A stretch of DNA of 52,610 nucleotides from assembly GCA_029547045.1 (NCBI GenBank), contig JAKPQL010000016.1, forward strand, positions 1 to 52,610, written 5' to 3'. Positions 49,730 to 52,610 of this stretch are shown here, piece after piece. This DNA is from Deltaproteobacteria bacterium. Lineage in GTDB: Bacteria; Desulfobacterota; Desulfomonilia; UBA1062. Each line of letters begins with the position of its first letter. The stretch's first letter is position 1. Under the pieces are notes generated by a model that saw only the letters and a list, made by a program, of their open reading frames with translations, searched no databases and was not told the origin of the DNA. Made by a program: the position numbers and the translations under genes.

Positions 49730-51301
49730 ATGAAATCCATGAGGGCGCTCATCCTTTGCATCCCTGTGCTGGCATTGCTCGGATGCTCACACACGATCCA
49801 CTATGCATATCCGCCCCCGAACCCTCCGGGACAGGTTCTGGACCTGAGCTCTGTCCAGGAACCGCCGGCAACCCCAGAGCAGCCCCTCACGGACACCAAA
49901 AGAATACAGACCCAGCCACCCACCCAGGAACCCATGGAAGAGGCCCCGCGCGTTGAACCGCCGGCCCCGAGCGAACCCGACCAGGAATCGTCCGAGAAGC
50001 TGATGGCCTCTCAGGGGCAGAAGCAACCCGCCGCCATGGGACATGGCCTCAACCCGCAGGTCCAGTACTGGATCGACAGGCTCTCCGGCAGGGAGAAGAG
50101 CACTTTCCAGAGCCAGCTGACCAGGCTCGACAGGATACGTCCCTCCATGGAGAGGATCTTCGACCAGCACGGCATACCGAGAGACCTCGTCTACCTCTGC
50201 CTCGTGGAGAGTGGTGCTAGAGCCAACGCGGTATCATGCTCCGGCGCGGCCGGGTACTGGCAGTTCATCCCGGACACGGCCAAGAAATTCGGCCTCCAGG
50301 TGAACCGCTACGTGGACGAGCGGAAGAACCTCGAAAAGTCCACCCGCGCGGCGGCTCTCTACCTGAAGCACCTTTACGGTCTCTTCGGCGACTGGTACCT
50401 CACCATAGCCGCATACAACGCCGGCGAGGGCGCGGTGATGAGGCTCATGAAGAACTCCGGGGTGAAAACCTTCTGGGACATCGACGATTCCATGGCCATC
50501 AAGATGGAAACCATCGAGTACGTGCCCAAGTATATCGCCACGGTCATCCTCGCGGGGAATCGCGAGGGCTACGGCCTGCCTCCCGCCCAGCCGACGCGTC
50601 CCGACACCATCGACGATGCGGGGTTCCTGGATACCCTTGCCGGAACGGGAAGCATCAGGGGCCCCCTGGCACAGACTGCTCCGGTGGTTGCCACGGATGC
50701 CGGCAATGCATCGCTGCCGGGCTCACGGGATCATCTCTGGAAAGAGGGCGGGTCGGAAACGGAATCAGCTGAAAGGGCCTCGGGCAAAAGGACCATCCGC
50801 TATACCGTACAGAAGGGCGACACCCTGTACTCCCTGGCACGACGGCACAAGACCACGGTGGACGCCATCTGCAGGGTGAATACGCTGCCCCTGAAGAAGG
50901 GGCTGAAGCCAGGCATGAAGATCAGCATCCCCTCGGGAATTCTCCATGCGGCAGGGAAGAGCCCGGAAGGGCAGTCCAGGACCCATGTGGTGGCCCAGGG
51001 CGAGAACCTGCAGGTCATTGCCAGAGACCACGACGTGTCGGTTCAGGAGATCATGGACGCCAACCGCATCAAGGACCCCGGCCTCCTCCAGCCCAAGACC
51101 GTGCTCGTCATCCCCAAGTCCAGGGGAGACGGGAAACCAGCCGAATCCAGGTCCTCGAAGTACATCGTCCGCAAGGGTGACACCATCTGGGGCATTTCCC
51201 GTCAGTTCGATGTACCCTCGGCGGACCTCATGCGCTGGAACAGACTCTCACCCACCGCCCAGCTCAGGCCCGGCGACAAGCTCACCATCCGCCATCAGTA
51301 A
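49730..51301 (+). CDS. mltD: MltD-type lytic transglycosylase lipoprotein with LysM repeats
   Basis: A 523-residue lipoprotein: signal peptide with lipobox LLGC (Cys19), Pro/Glu-rich linker, SLT domain (about 115-280) with the catalytic Glu in CLVESGARANAVSCSGAAGYWQFIP and AAYNAGEGAVMR. Three LysM modules follow (YTVQKGDTLYSLARRH, HVVAQGENLQVIARDH, YIVRKGDTIWGISRQF). It cuts peptidoglycan glycans at the outer-membrane face. The start 49730 has GGAG nine bases upstream; GTG 49727 is one codon earlier. Confidence 0.94.
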   Translation: MKSMRALILCIPVLALLGCSHTIHYAYPPPNPPGQVLDLSSVQEPPATPEQPLTDTKRIQTQPPTQEPMEEAPRVEPPAPSEPDQESSEKLMASQGQKQPAAMGHGLNPQVQYWIDRLSGREKSTFQSQLTRLDRIRPSMERIFDQHGIPRDLVYLCLVESGARANAVSCSGAAGYWQFIPDTAKKFGLQVNRYVDERKNLEKSTRAAALYLKHLYGLFGDWYLTIAAYNAGEGAVMRLMKNSGVKTFWDIDDSMAIKMETIEYVPKYIATVILAGNREGYGLPPAQPTRPDTIDDAGFLDTLAGTGSIRGPLAQTAPVVATDAGNASLPGSRDHLWKEGGSETESAERASGKRTIRYTVQKGDTLYSLARRHKTTVDAICRVNTLPLKKGLKPGMKISIPSGILHAAGKSPEGQSRTHVVAQGENLQVIARDHDVSVQEIMDANRIKDPGLLQPKTVLVIPKSRGDGKPAESRSSKYIVRKGDTIWGISRQFDVPSADLMRWNRLSPTAQLRPGDKLTIRHQ

Positions 51302-51356
51302 CTCCAGGCAATCCCTTTGGGGAGACCCCTCCTGCACCTCCGGAAAGCGAAACGAG

Positions 51357-51385
51357 TTGAACACCGCCTGCCAGGGAATTATAAT
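51357..51385 (+). promoter_or_regulatory. Sigma-70 promoter of the beta-propeller gene
   Basis: TTGAAC (51357-51362), 17 nt, TATAAT (51380-51385), the latter a perfect -10. It would give a leader of about 38 nt before the GTG at 51430. Confidence 0.8.
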
Positions 51386-51403
51386 GGTACATAACCCCCT
51401 GGC
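51370..51403. promoter_or_regulatory. Inverted repeat flanking the -10 box
   Basis: GCCAGGG (51370-51376) and CCCTGGC (51397-51403) are perfect complements 20 bp apart, enclosing the -10 box and predicted start point. Such placement fits a repressor operator or a looped leader. No regulator is identified. Confidence 0.35.
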
Positions 51404-51429
51404 CATCACATATTGAGAAAGGAACGGAT

Positions 51430-52610
51430 GTGAGACCCATTCATCCCTGCGTGACACTGATGCTTCTCGGCCTTCTCCTCATTCCCCTTTCCCCGGCGCG
51501 ATCCGCAGGGACCTGGTTCGAGATGGACACCGGATCCATCCATGATCTCCTGGCAGTCTGGGGGACTTCCGACGATGACCTCTTCGCGGCCGGAGAGGAG
51601 GGCACCCTGCTCCATTACAACGGCACGTACTGGCTGGACATCGACACCGGGGTCTTCAGTGATCTGAACTCCCTGTGGGGCATCCCCCTCGAGGTGGTCG
51701 TGGCCTGCGGCGAAGAGGGAAGCATGTTTCTCTATAACGGCTACCAGTGGCTGAAGCTGACCCCCACCATCAAGAATATCAACGCCGTCTGGGGGGCTTC
51801 CTCTTCGGATATCCATGCCGTGGGGTCATATGGCCTGTTCCTGCACTATGACGGTCTGCAGTGGAGGGTCCTCAACCCCGGCCCCACCGGCCTCAACCTG
51901 TACAGCCTCTGGGGGAGCGGCCAGAATGACGTCTATGCAGGGGGCGAACTGGGAACGATCCTGCACTACGACGGCGATGTGTGGTCTATACCCGATGATG
52001 CCGGAATTCCCACCTCCCAGACAATCAGGGCCCTGTGGGGCGCATCATCGACGGAGATCTTCGCCGCCGGCACCAACGGGGATATCTTCCGGTATGACGG
52101 GAGCACCTGGTCCCTGGTGGCAAACACCGGCTTCGAGCTCTACACCCTGTGGGGTTCAGGGACGGACAACGTGTTTGCCGCAGGAGAGGGCGGAAAGGTC
52201 TACCATTACGACGGGAACAGCGGAAACATCTGGGAAGAGATCACCGGATTCACCGGTCAGGGCGTCGAAGACATCCATGCATCGTGGGGCAGCACCTCTG
52301 GCAGGGTCTATTTCACGGGATCCGGGGGCAGGATCTTCCTGTACTCTGGCGAAGATCACATCCCGCCGCAGATCATCGCCGTGGAGCTGTCGAAGAACAA
52401 CGAGGGCAGGGCATATGTGCCGACAGAGGTAGTGTTCCACTTCTCGGAGGGGATGGATCCAGCGAGCATAACCGGTTCCACGGTCACCTTCATGCAGGGA
52501 TCCGACGTGGTGGGAGGCACTGTCAATCTTTCAGACAGCAACACCTCCGTCACCCTCACGGGCAGGCTCCAGTACGACACCGTCTACAAGGCGGTGGTCA
52601 GGGGCGGCGC
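51430..52610 (+). CDS. Secreted beta-propeller protein with Ig-like domain (3' end outside window)
   Basis: The open frame starts at GTG 51430 (AAAGGAAC seven bases upstream) and runs off the right edge, so 393 residues are seen. A signal peptide (LMLLGLLLIPLSPARS) is followed by seven or so repeats of about 43 residues with the pattern LWGSGxxDVYAGGExGTILHYDG, a propeller of the type found in secreted repeat proteins. After residue 315 an Ig-like Big_5 domain begins (PPQIIAVELSKNN, FHFSEGMDPASITGSTV). There is no membrane helix. Function is unknown; surface exposure or an anchor beyond the edge is likely. Confidence 0.8.
   Translation, partial: MRPIHPCVTLMLLGLLLIPLSPARSAGTWFEMDTGSIHDLLAVWGTSDDDLFAAGEEGTLLHYNGTYWLDIDTGVFSDLNSLWGIPLEVVVACGEEGSMFLYNGYQWLKLTPTIKNINAVWGASSSDIHAVGSYGLFLHYDGLQWRVLNPGPTGLNLYSLWGSGQNDVYAGGELGTILHYDGDVWSIPDDAGIPTSQTIRALWGASSTEIFAAGTNGDIFRYDGSTWSLVANTGFELYTLWGSGTDNVFAAGEGGKVYHYDGNSGNIWEEITGFTGQGVEDIHASWGSTSGRVYFTGSGGRIFLYSGEDHIPPQIIAVELSKNNEGRAYVPTEVVFHFSEGMDPASITGSTVTFMQGSDVVGGTVNLSDSNTSVTLTGRLQYDTVYKAVVRGG

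Noticed and set aside
51302..51356. A terminator after the mltD-like gene (GGGG-AGA-CCCC)
   Set aside because: The stem is only four base pairs and there is no T run after it.

Overview
The window looks like a chromosomal segment of a GC-rich, flagellated, Gram-negative bacterium of the deltaproteobacterial type (Desulfobacterota/Myxococcota sphere). The reasons are the FlhB-FlhA-FlhF-FlhG-FliA-CheY string, the HflX with a long N-terminal domain, the RpoH/Hsp20 pair, the PEP-CTERM regulators PrsK/PrsR, and outer-membrane proteins such as AsmA-like, NlpE-like and surface-antigen barrels. Assignment below phylum level is inference. Most genes are densely packed with ATGA-type overlaps. I see no insertion sequence, prophage or CRISPR array.

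Layout. 1-9649 (minus strand) is a flagellar block: flhB, flhA, flhF, flhG, fliA, a cheY-type regulator, a FliL-like protein, a large HEAT-repeat protein and an HDOD protein cut by the left edge. 9835-15418 (plus) is a small XRE regulator followed by ftsE-ftsX-envC-like-ctpA-yibQ-like, a divisome/peptidoglycan-hydrolysis unit. 15546-17685 (plus) is a NusG paralogue and hflX, the latter apparently starting at ATT. 17694-20825 (minus) is a large AsmA-like protein. 20956-22328 (plus) is serS followed 15 nt later by tRNA-Ser(UGA). 22356-24523 (minus) holds an NlpE/META lipoprotein and a DUF1254 protein, followed by tRNA-Ser(GCU) (plus). 24768-25353 is a decayed stretch with an acr3 arsenite-permease remnant. 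25354-27495 (minus) is priA.

27609-30335 (plus) is the most interesting part. It holds a HEAT-repeat protein, a ParA ATPase with an N-terminal MerR-type helix-turn-helix, a coiled-coil protein with a short basic N-terminus, and a second tiny coiled-coil protein. No ParB is present. The set resembles PomXYZ/TlpT-type cargo-positioning systems and is a candidate undescribed positioning module.

30405-35912 is a PEP-CTERM regulatory island: prsR and prsK (minus), then two PEP-CTERM proteins (plus). Each of these has a convincing sigma-54 -24/-12 promoter, a shared upstream motif and its own terminator. 36049-43195 (minus) is a compact run: pgeF-like, coaE, yjbQ-like, nitroreductase, rlmB-like, fdhD-like lacking its cysteine pair, thioesterase and a large beta-propeller/beta-barrel outer-membrane protein. 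43334-48283 (plus) is the classical rpmH-rnpA-yidD-yidC-jag-mnmE-rsmG run without dnaA or mnmG; mnmE has no ATG/GTG/TTG start. 48264-49586 (minus) is rpoH then hsp20. 49730-52610 (plus) is an MltD-type lytic transglycosylase with LysM repeats and a secreted beta-propeller protein cut by the right edge.
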